Shown: piece by piece, positions 38,301 through 47,138 of the stretch
How positions within the stretch are numbered: position 1 is the first letter of the stretch
How the letters are laid out: each line of letters begins with the position of its first letter
From: Echinicola soli
GTDB lineage: Bacteria; Bacteroidota; Bacteroidia; Cytophagales; Cyclobacteriaceae
DNA length: 64,000 nucleotides
NCBI RefSeq assembly: GCF_006575665.1
Contig: NZ_CP041253.1
Location: 4,777,501 to 4,841,500 of the forward strand
Direction: 5' to 3'
Notes under the pieces: model-generated
The model's input: the letters and a program-made list of their open reading frames with translations, nothing else
Told to the model about the DNA's origin: nothing
Database searches by the model: none
Translations under genes and position numbers: made by a program

Positions 38301-38834
38301 ACCTATGGATTTAACATTGACCTGAGTTGGAACAACTTTTTCCTTAACACCTTCTTCCAAGGCGTAGCCAAGAGAGATTGGTGGCCAGGTGGAGAAGCTG
38401 GATTATTCTGGGGCCAATACAACCGTCCGTACAACGACGTGCCAAAATCCATGCTGGGCAATATCTGGTCAGAGGATAATCCGGATGCTTATTTCCCAAG
38501 ATACCGCGGCTATACCTCCATCGGTAACAATCGCTCATTATCATCTGTACAGACCAGGTATTTGCAAAGCATAGCTTACCTGAGGATGAAAAACATCCAG
38601 ATCGGTTATAACCTTCCCAAGCATGTCGCTTCTAAATACAAGATGAGCGCAGCCCGGGTTTATCTCTCTGGTGAAAACCTGTTGACCTGGTCGCCACTTT
38701 ACAAGGTCACCAAAAACCTGGATGTAGAAAACACCGGCCCGTCTGATCTCGTCCTTACCTCCGGTACTTCTGGCAACGGAAACAACTACCCTATTCTTAA
38801 GAGTGTTACCCTTGGACTATCTATTACCTTCTAA
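35307..38834 (+). CDS. SusC/RagA family TonB-dependent transporter with STN domain
   Basis: A 1175-residue transporter. The longest frame opens at 35199, but the ATG at 35307 starts a proper signal peptide (MKKKLLRIVLKSTANLLIIG) and clears the upstream hairpin. After it come an STN domain (about 55-120), a carboxypeptidase-regulatory-like domain (130-205), the plug (DEIVVVGYGTQKKVNLTGAV; NPSDIESISVLKDASASSIY) and a barrel ending VTLGLSITF. STN plus the linked FecR and sigma factor give a trans-envelope signalling design. The SusD partner follows after 15 bases. Substrate unknown. Confidence 0.96.
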   Translation: MKKKLLRIVLKSTANLLIIGTLMYCLSNFALAHETKAQHMGETRIELSTSKMELWQFFSQVEAQSSFRFHYNAFLSDVETMVSLSGSSDLETLLYEVAKQTDLSFKQVNEDIAVRKLRKSKESKAVVVNIEISGTVTDVDTGEPIVGASVFIEGSGIGIATDLDGNWTLDIPEDLMGKTITASYLSYQTATATIGQASINFSLKSNELDEIVVVGYGTQKKVNLTGAVDQVTGEVFENRPVPNIAQGLQGAIPNLNINIQDGKPTQSPSFNIRGTTSIGQGGNALVLIDGVEGDPSMINPSDIESISVLKDASASSIYGARGAFGVILITTKSPSKDKMSLSYTTNWSIKSPTVVPDLVTDGYTWASMFNEAWTAWNDYSQTPQNANKTLPFSQEYLAELKRRSEDPSLPDIETGPNGEYIYYGSTDYYGELYKKSLLAMEHNLSLSGSNGKTGYYITGRYFDQEGLFRYNADDFKMYNFRAKGSLEMTDWLTVENNTEYSFRQYHNPLNVGEGGSIWRNIADEGHPLAPMLNPDGTLSYSAAYTIGDYYYGKNGIDTERSIIKNITSFNSQFFDNTFRVRGNFTFQDIQNDEQRIRVPVPYSRSEGVIEYVGTNTNDIRNQRAETRYMATNIYAEYEPKLQGLHSVKGLVGYNFETSTYNSLTAQRNGLIYEDAQDINLALGQSITTNGGWDRWDIQGGFFRVNYNYAGKYLLEVNGRYDGSSKFPEDQRYAFFPSFSAGWRVSDESFFNVPETAISDFKIRGSYGSLGNGNINSYAFQELFSISQSGRVLNGVKPQYTNQPGVLPDGLTWETSTTANIGIDLGMLSNRLTFTGDAYIRNTTDMFTVGKSLPAVFGTVVPKGNYADLRTKGWEFVIAWRDQINVASKPLNYNVKFFMADYNSTITKYNNENKQLTDYYEGMKVGEIWGYVTEGLFESMEDINSHADQNYIQSSTSRTTLPGDIKFQDLNNDGVINKGLNTVANPGDQKIIGNSAPRYTYGFNIDLSWNNFFLNTFFQGVAKRDWWPGGEAGLFWGQYNRPYNDVPKSMLGNIWSEDNPDAYFPRYRGYTSIGNNRSLSSVQTRYLQSIAYLRMKNIQIGYNLPKHVASKYKMSAARVYLSGENLLTWSPLYKVTKNLDVENTGPSDLVLTSGTSGNGNNYPILKSVTLGLSITF

Positions 38835-38849
38835 AAACGACCTGAATCA

Positions 38850-40628
38850 ATGAGAAATATCAAAAAACTATTTGGATCCATTGCCCTAGCAAGTGTGGTC
38901 GCAGCTGGCTGCGCCGAGCTGGACCAATATCCTGAGGCCACTACTTCAAAAAGCGCTGTCTTTAACAGTGAAAATGGCCTGAACTTATATGCAAACTCCT
39001 TCTATAATGCCCTGCCCACAGCCAGAAACATCCATTCTGGTGATGAAATGGCAGACTATGCTGCCCGGACACAGGTGCCGGATTTTATAAGACCGGGCAA
39101 CTTCAACCCTTCACAAAGTAGCGGATGGAATTGGGAAGACCTTCGGAATATTAATTACTTCCTAGAAAACAACAACAGTGAAGAAGTAGGCAAAGAAACC
39201 AGGGATCATTTTAACGCCCTTGCCCGCTTCTTTAGGGCTTTCTTCTACTTCGAAAAAGTAAAACGCTTCGGTGACGTGCCTTGGATCAATACTCCCATGT
39301 CCGTAGATGACCCCGCGCTATTTGACGGCCGTGATCCGAGGACGTTGGTAATGGACTCTGTTTTGGCTGATCTGGATTATGCCATTGCCAATATCGGTGA
39401 AGAGGAAGATGAAAGCCGGAGCCTTATCACCAAAAATGTAGTGTTGGGAATTAAATCTCGTATTTGTCTCTTTGAAGGAACCTTCAGAAAATATCATGAA
39501 GATTATGAACTGACCAGCTCGGTAGAAAAATGGCTCAACGAAGCGGCATCAGCCGCCAAGCAAGTAATGGATAATGGGAATTTCTCCCTGTACAAAAGCG
39601 CTGGAGAGGATTTTTCCTATCGCTCACTATTTATCAGCGAAAAGCCCGTGGCACAAGAAATCATGCTGGCAGTCGTAATTGACCCTTCCCTTAGCATATT
39701 TCATGATGCCAACTGGTGGTGGACCAGTTCCACTTATGGTGCCAGGGTGAGTTTGACAAGAGATTTTATCCGCACTTATCTAAATGAAGATGGCACGCCG
39801 TTTACGGAGCTTTCAGGGCATGAAACCATGACCTTTATGGAAGAAACCGAAAACAGGGACAAAAGGCTACAACAAACCATTCGTATGGGCGACTACACCC
39901 GTGTCAATGCCGGTACAGTAGTGCCTGCCCCTCCAATATTTTCCTATACCTACACTGGTTACCAACCTATCAAATGGACACTGGATGATATGTATTTTGA
40001 TGGAGGTAACAGAAACACCAACAGCGTAAGTATTCTTCGTTACGCCGAGGTGTTGCTAAACTACGCCGAGGCCAGAGCAGAACTGGGTGAATTTACTGAA
40101 GCAGATTGGATACTGACCATTGGAGCGCTGCGCGAAAGGGCTGGCATCACCGGAAACCTTAGCATGCCCACAATGTCTGACCCTTACTTACAACAAACCT
40201 ATTTTCCCGAAATCACGGATCCTGTGCTTTTGGAAATCCGACGAGAGCGAGGCATTGAGTTGGTTTTGGAGGGATTCAGATTCTATGATATCGTCCGATG
40301 GAACAAAGGCGAGTTAATGGAAATGCCTTGGAATGGGTTCTATGTACCAGCTCTCAATACTCCACTAGATCTCAATGAAGATGGAATTCTTGATGTGGCA
40401 TTTTACACCCAACTTCCATCCAGCCAAGTGGACGGGGTGACCTATATCAATGTCAGCAAAAACCTTGACTCAGGGATCAATCCACAGCAGCTGGAGGAAG
40501 GCAATAAAGGAGAGATCCAATGGCTGGACCATCAGCCACGCAAATGGGAGGAAAAAAATTACCTCTATCCTATTCCTGAGAATGACCTACTGATGAATCC
40601 TGCTCTGGGACAGAATCCAGGCTGGTAA
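38850..40628 (+). CDS. SusD/RagB family binding lipoprotein
   Basis: A 592-residue lipoprotein (lipobox AAGC, Cys21) with the SusD TPR region (HFNALARFFRAFFYFEKVKR then FGDVPWINTPM) and RagB/SusD C-terminal domain ending LYPIPENDLLMNPALGQNPG. It pairs with the SusC 15 bases upstream. A secreted EEP-fold phosphodiesterase follows 133 bases later, suggesting the cargo carries phosphodiester groups or that the enzyme frees it. Confidence 0.95.
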   Translation: MRNIKKLFGSIALASVVAAGCAELDQYPEATTSKSAVFNSENGLNLYANSFYNALPTARNIHSGDEMADYAARTQVPDFIRPGNFNPSQSSGWNWEDLRNINYFLENNNSEEVGKETRDHFNALARFFRAFFYFEKVKRFGDVPWINTPMSVDDPALFDGRDPRTLVMDSVLADLDYAIANIGEEEDESRSLITKNVVLGIKSRICLFEGTFRKYHEDYELTSSVEKWLNEAASAAKQVMDNGNFSLYKSAGEDFSYRSLFISEKPVAQEIMLAVVIDPSLSIFHDANWWWTSSTYGARVSLTRDFIRTYLNEDGTPFTELSGHETMTFMEETENRDKRLQQTIRMGDYTRVNAGTVVPAPPIFSYTYTGYQPIKWTLDDMYFDGGNRNTNSVSILRYAEVLLNYAEARAELGEFTEADWILTIGALRERAGITGNLSMPTMSDPYLQQTYFPEITDPVLLEIRRERGIELVLEGFRFYDIVRWNKGELMEMPWNGFYVPALNTPLDLNEDGILDVAFYTQLPSSQVDGVTYINVSKNLDSGINPQQLEEGNKGEIQWLDHQPRKWEEKNYLYPIPENDLLMNPALGQNPGW

Positions 40629-40761
40629 TTCCAAAAATAACCAGTAAATTGGCCGCGGATTGACAGGGGTATTTGGCAGGAATGTCGACCAGTGTTTTCC
40701 GCAGCCAATCAATTATTGACACTTGTTTAATCTTTTCTTAAAAAACTTAAAGCCTATTAAA

Positions 40762-41634
40762 GTGAGCAAAAACCGATTTAAAACTTATCTAGTAGCAGTC
40801 TTTGCACTGCTGGGAACATTTATTTTATCAATGAAGGCCCAGGCACAAAGTGAACAGCTCACTGTGGCTACTTTCAATATTCGCTACGACAACCCCGGTG
40901 ATGCCCCCAATAACTGGGGCCACCGTAAGGAGGTAGTAGTGGACCTGATCCAATTCCATGGCTTTGACATCTTTGGGATCCAGGAAGGGCTAAAACACCA
41001 AGTAGAATACCTGGACGAACACCTGTCCAGCTTTGCTTATGTCGGCGTGGGCAGGGATGACGGAGAGGAAAAGGGGGAATACTCCGCTATCTTCTATAAT
41101 AAGGAGAAATTTGAGGTACTGGAAAGCAATACCTTTTGGCTTTCGACAGACACCACCAAGCCCAACAAAGGCTGGGACGCAGCCCTTCCGAGAATCTGCA
41201 CTTGGGCCAAAATGGAAGACAAGGCCAGTGGCCAGCAATTCTATTTCTTCAATACGCATTTTGACCATGTGGGTACGGAAGCCCGTCAAGAAAGCGGCAA
41301 GCTGATCCTCAGCAAGATCAAGGAAGCCGACCAAGCAGGTATCCCGGTCATGCTTACGGGAGACTTTAACGTCGATCAGGAAAATCCCGCTTACCTGCTT
41401 TTGGAAAATTCCGAAGAACTTAAAGACTGCTATAAAGCTGCGGACATACGCTACGCAAACAATGGCACCTTTAACAGCTTCAACAACACCAAAAGCACGG
41501 ACAAGCGCATCGACCATGTCTTCGTGAGTGAATTCCTACATGTCAAAAAATACGGTATCCTTACCGATACCTATCATAATCTTTACCCCTCTGACCATTT
41601 CCCAGTGATGGCCGTGATCGAATGGGATTTTTAG
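40762..41634 (+). CDS. Secreted endonuclease/exonuclease/phosphatase (EEP) family protein
   Basis: A 290-residue exported phosphoesterase. No ATG suits: the longest frame starts with TTG at 40723 and I prefer GTG at 40762, which gives a clean signal peptide (n-region SKNRFK, core TYLVAVFALLGTFIL, end KAQAQ). EEP motifs appear in order: TVATFNIRYDN, FGIQEGL (metal-binding Glu), FFNTHFDHVG, LTGDFNVD, KRIDHVFVS and YPSDHFPV (catalytic Asp-His). The fold covers nucleases, sphingomyelinases and inositol-phosphate phosphatases; the substrate is open. It is last in the sigma-FecR-SusCD locus and is closed by a strong terminator. Confidence 0.88.
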   Translation: MSKNRFKTYLVAVFALLGTFILSMKAQAQSEQLTVATFNIRYDNPGDAPNNWGHRKEVVVDLIQFHGFDIFGIQEGLKHQVEYLDEHLSSFAYVGVGRDDGEEKGEYSAIFYNKEKFEVLESNTFWLSTDTTKPNKGWDAALPRICTWAKMEDKASGQQFYFFNTHFDHVGTEARQESGKLILSKIKEADQAGIPVMLTGDFNVDQENPAYLLLENSEELKDCYKAADIRYANNGTFNSFNNTKSTDKRIDHVFVSEFLHVKKYGILTDTYHNLYPSDHFPVMAVIEWDF

Positions 41635-41658
41635 TATCAGGTATCTAGACAGTAATAG

Positions 41659-41680
41659 GTCCAAGTCTGCCGACTTGGAC
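41659..41680 (+). repeat. 9-bp stem hairpin after the EEP gene
   Basis: GTCCAAGTC (41659-41667) pairs perfectly with GACTTGGAC (41672-41680) across the loop TGCC, 24 bases past the stop of the EEP gene and 15 bases before the main terminator. It probably protects the transcript end or is an extra terminator stem. Confidence 0.55.
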
Positions 41681-41695
41681 GATTTAGTTCTAATA

Positions 41696-41729
41696 AAAAA
41701 GTGCATTCACTCTGGTGAATGCACTTTTT
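41696..41729. terminator. Strong bidirectional terminator
   Basis: A 15-bp perfect stem (AAAAAGTGCATTCAC at 41696-41710 with GTGAATGCACTTTTT at 41715-41729) and a 4-base loop TCTG lie between the EEP gene (plus) and the outer-membrane barrel gene (minus). It ends both transcripts. Confidence 0.9.
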
Positions 41730-41783
41730 ACAATTTATCCCATACTTGACAAATACAGGAGGTAAACCAAATTATGACCAAAT

Positions 41784-42362
41784 CTAAAATTTCACACCAA
41801 AGCTGATTCCATAGGACTTGACAGATAATCTAGTAGGGTCTTCATTCGCATAACCCAACAACGGTTTAGTTCCGTCTAACTTAAAATAGTTTTGCTCGAA
41901 GAAGATATTGGCATTTAAATTGAACCTGTCTCTTTTAAGAAAGGGGAAACCCAGTCCCAATCGGAAATTATTTCCACTTTTAAACTTGTCTTTATCGAGG
42001 GTGAAATTATGGGCATCCTGAAGATATACATACACGTTATTAGGGTCAACAAAATAGTACCTAAGTATCCCCCCTAGCTTCAGCATTACATAATCGGGAT
42101 CTGACAATGTCTGAAATCCCCCCAAGACACCTATACTCAGCTTTTTAAACAAAAGGTAATTATAATCTCCATGGACACCAAAGGACTTCAATAAAAACCC
42201 ATGATCTTTCAACTCCACATCATAGTTTTTCCTGCCGTCAAAATATAAATAGTGTTTTTTGTTCGGAAAGACTAGATCTAGCTCTATATTGGATATCCAC
42301 CTATCTTGAGCATAAGTACATCCACTACAAAAGATCAGAATACTTATAATAAATAGCTTCAT
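41784..42362 (-). CDS. Small outer-membrane beta-barrel protein, tandem paralogue 1
   Basis: A 192-residue exported protein. A signal peptide ends near residue 18 (CSGCTYAQD), and the rest is alternating strands ending in SYGISFGVKF, a C-terminal aromatic signature for outer-membrane insertion. It is a clear paralogue of the next gene upstream: the segment MLKLGGILRYYFVDPNNVYV and the ends are nearly the same. No family name is certain; it may be an 8-strand barrel. The two copies are 78 bases apart on the same strand. Confidence 0.75.
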   Translation of the reverse strand: MKLFIISILIFCSGCTYAQDRWISNIELDLVFPNKKHYLYFDGRKNYDVELKDHGFLLKSFGVHGDYNYLLFKKLSIGVLGGFQTLSDPDYVMLKLGGILRYYFVDPNNVYVYLQDAHNFTLDKDKFKSGNNFRLGLGFPFLKRDRFNLNANIFFEQNYFKLDGTKPLLGYANEDPTRLSVKSYGISFGVKF

Positions 42363-42440
42363 AATATATAGTTCAATGTTGTTTAACGTTTCTCCGGTAG
42401 GTCAGAAAAGTTACATGGCCCTTTTTTGCTTACGCTGAAT

Positions 42441-43025
42441 TTAGAATTTCACTCCGAAGCTGATCCCGAAGGAACTTACTTCTAATGAGTTAGGCTCTTC
42501 ATCTACAAAGCCAAGCAAGGGGCGTGCTCCTCTTAGGCTAAGGACATTGTTTTCAGCAAAGATGTTCGCATTGATATTAAAACCAGATCGCTTAAGAACT
42601 GGAAAACCTAGTCCTATCCTCACATTGCCTCCGTTTTTAAACTTCTCCTGATCAAGCGTAAAGTTATAGTTGCTCAGCAGATATACATACACATTGTCAG
42701 GATCTACAAAATAGTACCTAAAGATCCCTCCCAGCTTCAGCATTACATAATCGGGATTTGATAATGTCTGAAAACCGCCTAAGGCACCTATACTGAATTT
42801 CTTAAATAAGAGGTAACTGTAGTCCCCCTGTATGCCAAAAGATTTTAGCAGAAACCCATGGTCTTTAAGTTTCACGTCATTGTTCTTCCGGCCATCAAAA
42901 TAGGTGTACTCCTTCTTCTGGGGGAAGACGAAATCTATCTCTACATTGGATATCCACCTGTTCTGCCCGTAAATATGTCCACTGCAAAAGATTAATACAA
43001 TTATTACAATTGACTTCTTTATCAT
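42441..43025 (-). CDS. Small outer-membrane beta-barrel protein, tandem paralogue 2
   Basis: A 194-residue exported protein. The signal peptide is about residues 1-20 (core IVIIVLIFCSGHIYG), the rest is beta-strand rich, ending SSFGISFGVKF. Large parts match the downstream copy (for example LKDHGFLLKSFG and MLKLGGIFRYYFVDPDNVYV), so the pair arose by tandem duplication. The copies differ most in the last third, where loops may face outward. It lies 138 bases downstream of the TAG-interrupted lipoprotein gene and may be cotranscribed with it. Confidence 0.75.
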   Translation of the reverse strand: MIKKSIVIIVLIFCSGHIYGQNRWISNVEIDFVFPQKKEYTYFDGRKNNDVKLKDHGFLLKSFGIQGDYSYLLFKKFSIGALGGFQTLSNPDYVMLKLGGIFRYYFVDPDNVYVYLLSNYNFTLDQEKFKNGGNVRIGLGFPVLKRSGFNINANIFAENNVLSLRGARPLLGFVDEEPNSLEVSSFGISFGVKF

Positions 43026-43163
43026 GTTTTATTCCAATTAGTTTAGAAAATCTCACTTATTCAAGCTTAGTTTTGGGATTCAGAATTCTCTCGATGCACT
43101 TTCGGTGTTGATCTAGTGTCAGCTTACCAAAAAACATCAACAACTAAAATTTCTACAAATAAT

Positions 43164-44774
43164 TCAAAATATTAGTCTACTTCCTTTCCAGGCATTGCCA
43201 CGTCTGGCCAGACCATAAACGTCCACTTCATAGTGGGTATAATCGATAAATGAATTCTCAGCGGGCTTCACTGTATATTTCCATCCTTTTGCTGATCCCC
43301 ATCCGGCAAAAAGCTGGAAGCTCGCATCTTCATAAAATATCCGCTTAATCTTATTCTCATTCGTCACACTATACCGCTCATCAAAGTAAATTGTCTCGAT
43401 TTCCTTGTCACTTTTCTGATAGGTGACCGCAAACGGTTGGTTCGGGTTTCCACTGTTAATTTGGCTACTTATAAAATCAGTCCCCATTTTATACAATTCC
43501 TTTATATTGGATTTACTGGTGATATCCTCTGTGGTCAATTTCAGCTTATATCCGTCGATAACAGGAAGATTTGGGATATAAATATTAAGAATATTTGATG
43601 TTTCAATCTTAAAAAACGGTAAAACATTTTCAGTCACATCAATCTGCACATCTACAAAATAGAGCCCTTGGTTGATTTGGCTTTCCCTTGCCTTGAACCT
43701 CCCGCCATACAAATAAAGTGGTGCTTTGAAATCAGTGCTGAACAAACTACTGGGCTGTTTTATTTTAATTTTAGGTTCAGGAAATTTATATTTTAGTAGT
43801 ATGCGGTTGATCCCTAAATGAAGCTCATCGGACTCCGATGCCCACCATACCCCAAACCTTCTTCTTTGGGTCTTGGCAAGGACTCCAACGGATTTATAGA
43901 ATTTATAATCCTGATCCCAAAATTCCGTTTTTATCCGGTGCTTATCATCGAAATAGTTAAGACAAAACTTCCTTTTTCCGAATGGTTCGAATATCCAATT
44001 ACTATGATCATTGCATCTTATTAGACTATTAATTCTTTCCTGTAATTTTTCTTCAGCACTGGTTTGTGGATAAGAGGGTATCGGCGAATATCCTCCCGAT
44101 CCTCCTCCTGTCCCACATTCATATGGAGCAGGAGCTATAAATTTATAAACGCCTTTATCAACGGATGAAACACCTGTCTCCATCCTGACCATTATGCATG
44201 GATCGACCTTATTACCAAAAGACCCGGACTTTTTGGCATCGTTAAGGTAATCAAACAGATCAACGGAATCCTTGACATGCGAAAAGAAAAGTCCCTCTTC
44301 CGTAAACCTATACAGCGTATCATTCACAATAATTTCATTGTTGTCATTGACAAACGACGCAAGATAAGGATCGGCAATCAACTCGCTCTCCTCACTATCA
44401 TCAACACTCAATCCCTCAGTCCTTCTCTTTAGCTTATATTCGGCAGAAAACTTCGCCTGCAAGGATTCATTTTCAGGACTTACTATAGCCCTATGAGACC
44501 GGAATCCACTTTCATAGTATTTTTCAAATTTCTCAGCAGTAGCGTCGTCATCCTCCTGCTTAAATTCTTCAATGGAACTGCTCAAGGAGGCACTGGATGG
44601 AAAAACAAACCGTCCATTCTGAATCTTTCCACCATCCTATTTCCCCGACTTATTAGCCTCAGATAAGATTTCTCCCTGCCCTACATCCTAACAGCTATAC
44701 CAAAAAAAGGAAGTCAGTACTAGTATCCAAGCAAAATGTCCTCGTGTGTGTGTGTAGCTTCTTACAGTTTTCAT
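43164..44774 (-). pseudogene. Unknown lipoprotein gene with two in-frame TAG codons near its 5' end
   Basis: An uninterrupted 473-codon frame (43164-44585, with only a TTG as its first usable start) continues upstream in the same frame to an ATG at 44774, broken solely by TAG at 44688-44690 (codon 29) and TAG at 44637-44639 (codon 46). The added part is a good lipoprotein signal: basic start, core WILVLTSFFWYS, then Cys28 directly before the first TAG. Both stops sit in the context TAG-GAT and would be Gln (CAG) after one C-to-T change each. The body has no recognised family; it has many aromatic and acidic residues and a Gly/Ser-rich stretch (CGTGGGSGGYSP). Either a recent nonsense pseudogene or a read-through/recoded gene. 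Confidence 0.7.
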
Positions 44775-45072
44775 ATTACAATATTTAGTTGAAAAATAAT
44801 CACACACTAAACCTAATAGTTGTATTATAAAAGTTTGTGAAAGCCACCTACGCAAATATACGCAACATCACAAAACCCATGTATTTTAGTATTAATCAAT
44901 TGCTACTGGTAAAAAATTTAAGTAAATTCTTCGTCTCATTTGGTCCAAGTCACTGTTCCATTTAAGGCTTGAACAATGCCAATATATCAAAAATCCACCT
45001 GCCACTTCCCATTACAAAAGTGACAAATGGATTTCTTGCTCATTACTCAATACTGACTACTCCATACTCAAA
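44775..45072. other. Intergenic region, nothing recognised
   Basis: About 300 AT-rich bases between the DinB gene and the 5' end of the TAG-interrupted gene. No hairpin or open frame of note; it should contain the promoter of the latter. Confidence 0.35.
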
Positions 45073-45576
45073 TTACCTCTCCCAGAAGAATGGTGGCTCG
45101 ATGCCCAGGCTTCTCAAGTACACATAGCCTTGGCCACGGTGATGGATCTCATTATCCACGAAATAGAACAAGGTATCATAGTTGGCATTTTCATACTGGC
45201 CAAAGGCCACCTCCACCTTCTGGAACCGCTCTGAAGTAATGTTTGGCCAGGTTTCATCGATTATTTTGGTCACTTTATCCCATAATTCCAGCAGACCTTC
45301 CTTGGTGTTGGGCATGGATTTGGTGTGGTCAAATTCCTCCACCTGCTCCCAGTTCCCGGTGGCCAGCCCCTTCACTCCAGGCACAGCGATATCGATCATC
45401 TCCATCACCAATTGCGCAAATGTACGCATGTCTCCAACCGAATAGTTGAAAAGCTTGTCTTCAGGGAAGGCTTCAATGGTCCTGCGGGTAAGGTTTCTGT
45501 GTCCCTGCCAATGCTTTAACATGACTTCGGTAGATACAAATAATTCCTGACTGGCTGTTGCGGATTGCGTTTTCAT
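45073..45576 (-). CDS. DinB family metal-binding protein
   Basis: A 167-residue four-helix-bundle protein. Three histidines at the expected DinB metal positions are visible: one in LKHWQGHRNLT near residue 22 and two in DNEIHHRGQGYVYLRSLG near 145-150. The C-terminal ending EPPFFWER is typical of the Bacteroidetes group. DinB/YfiT-type proteins are metal-dependent thiol transferases or of unknown role; no neighbour defines it. It is a single gene with its own start codon ATG at 45576. Confidence 0.88.
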   Translation of the reverse strand: MKTQSATASQELFVSTEVMLKHWQGHRNLTRRTIEAFPEDKLFNYSVGDMRTFAQLVMEMIDIAVPGVKGLATGNWEQVEEFDHTKSMPNTKEGLLELWDKVTKIIDETWPNITSERFQKVEVAFGQYENANYDTLFYFVDNEIHHRGQGYVYLRSLGIEPPFFWER

Positions 45577-45766
45577 AATAATGTCTTTTTAAAAGGTTTA
45601 AAATCAATTTGTATTACAAAGAAAACACTGACCAGTGACAGCCCTATGTCAGTAGGATTTGGGAAAGTTGAAAAATTTTAAAATTAGAAGATTTGACTAT
45701 TTTAGGGAATTCCAAATCCCAAGTATTTTGAGGTCAGGATTTACGTTTGATTTTTTCATCTTACGT

Positions 45767-46600
45767 CTATCCAAACACCGCTGAGGTCATGGTCAAGGAG
45801 CCGCCCACTACTTTATCATTAAAAAAACGGACATTCTCCCCTCCTCTTTTCAGCCCCAAAATATAAAGCAGCGGAATATAATGATCGGGAGTGGGAATGG
45901 CCAGCTGTGCAGCTTTGCCCAGCTTATGGAAATCCATCAATGCCCGATGATTTCCATCAGTGATCAGTTGCTTAAACTGCTCATTCATTTCGATAGCCCA
46001 GTCATAGCCGTACTCAGGCTCACTTAATTTGTCCCATGCCACCATACGTAGATTATGCACCATATTACCACTACCGATGATCAACACTCCCTTTTTGCGA
46101 AGGTGAAGGAGCTCTTTGGCCAGTTCATAGTGGTATTGGGGAGACTGATAATAATCAATACTTAGCTGAAGTACAGGAATGTCTGCTTCCGGATACATAT
46201 GGCGCACCACCGTCCAGGTGCCATGATCCAATCCCCATTCGTGATCAAGTTCCACTTTTGCTGTGTAAAAGCCTTCAGCTGTTGCCTTTGCCAGATCAGG
46301 GTGGCCTGGCGCCGGGTATTGAACCTCAAAGAGTGCTCTTGGAAATCCACCAAAATCATGAATGGTTCTTGGAAAATCCATGGCTGTAATCCGCGTTCCC
46401 CGGCTCAGCCAATGGGCAGAAACCACCAAAACGGCCTTTGGACGGGGAATTTCTTGCCCCAGCTTTTTCCAATAACCTGAAAACACATTGTCTTCGATTC
46501 CATTCATGGGTGAGCCATGGCCGACAAACAACACCGGCATTTGCGGGCCATCTTCTTTCAAATTACTTGTAAAACGATTAAAATCACCTAAGTTTTTCAT
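45767..46600 (-). CDS. ygiD: 4,5-DOPA dioxygenase extradiol (LigB superfamily)
   Basis: A 277-residue protein of the YgiD/DODA family. The open frame continues upstream to 46687 (TTG) and an ATG at 46678, but ATG 46600 (MKNLGDFNRF) gives the usual family length and spacing to MPVLFVGHGSPMNGIEDN. Metal ligands are visible as His in VGHGSP, His in GGFPRALFEVQYPAPGHPD, His in DHEWGLDHGTW and His in GNMVHNLR. Enzymes of this family open catechol rings of DOPA-like substrates with Fe/Zn; the physiological role in bacteria is unclear. It is a stand-alone gene. Confidence 0.92.
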   Translation of the reverse strand: MKNLGDFNRFTSNLKEDGPQMPVLFVGHGSPMNGIEDNVFSGYWKKLGQEIPRPKAVLVVSAHWLSRGTRITAMDFPRTIHDFGGFPRALFEVQYPAPGHPDLAKATAEGFYTAKVELDHEWGLDHGTWTVVRHMYPEADIPVLQLSIDYYQSPQYHYELAKELLHLRKKGVLIIGSGNMVHNLRMVAWDKLSEPEYGYDWAIEMNEQFKQLITDGNHRALMDFHKLGKAAQLAIPTPDHYIPLLYILGLKRGGENVRFFNDKVVGGSLTMTSAVFG

Positions 46601-47138
46601 CCTTTTATCCTTTAAGGTCCTTCCATCCCGGAGGGAATTATCATTTATGATTATACGCTTTTCTGCCAGTTTGAGCATATTCAGCAAAATGCCTTATATC
46701 AATCAATGATTAACATAAAAAAATTCGTGGCAATCCGTGTAATTCGTGGACTTTCTTCTAATGAATTTGATTACTTGCACAATTCTGCATAATCACATTA
46801 TTATTTAACTGTATAACCGTATCCTGTCAAATATAATTCATGTATATACATATAATATCAAGTAATTCGTTTACATTGGAGTAATTTGTGGACTTTTATT
46901 TATTTTTACTGGCGTCCGACCAAATTTCAAATATGATCAAAACTGTCTTTAAATAGAATTTGAGGGTTTTTATCCCTATCCCTAAAATAGCTCCCATCCC
47001 CTAAAGGGAAGCTTTAGGGAGTCCCCTTTAGGGGATTTAGGGGTTAAAACAGTTGATTTTTTCAATTTGACGATTGTTTTCTCGGACGCAAGTAATTTAT
47101 TTTCATCCTTAATCCTGAAATTATTTCACCTGCTATCC
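46601..47138. repeat. Divergent intergenic region with short repeats and a large palindrome
   Basis: Contains a run of the widespread 'attcgtgg/atccgtgtaattcgtgg' phrase at about 46725-46755 and a partial copy near 46875. Also an inverted repeat TCCCCTAAAGGG (46997-47008) with its complement at 47024-47035, followed by further copies of the same word. No gene is seen here. Confidence 0.5.

Noticed and set aside
43164..44774. Idea that TAG is recoded genome-wide
   Set aside because: Several normal genes end in TAG at the family-expected C-terminus (32491, 41634, 9322), so TAG is a working stop here.
47067..47138. TTG-initiated longer N-terminus for the 2H phosphoesterase
   Set aside because: The extra 24 residues show no signal or domain and an ATG with a family-like start follows at 47139.
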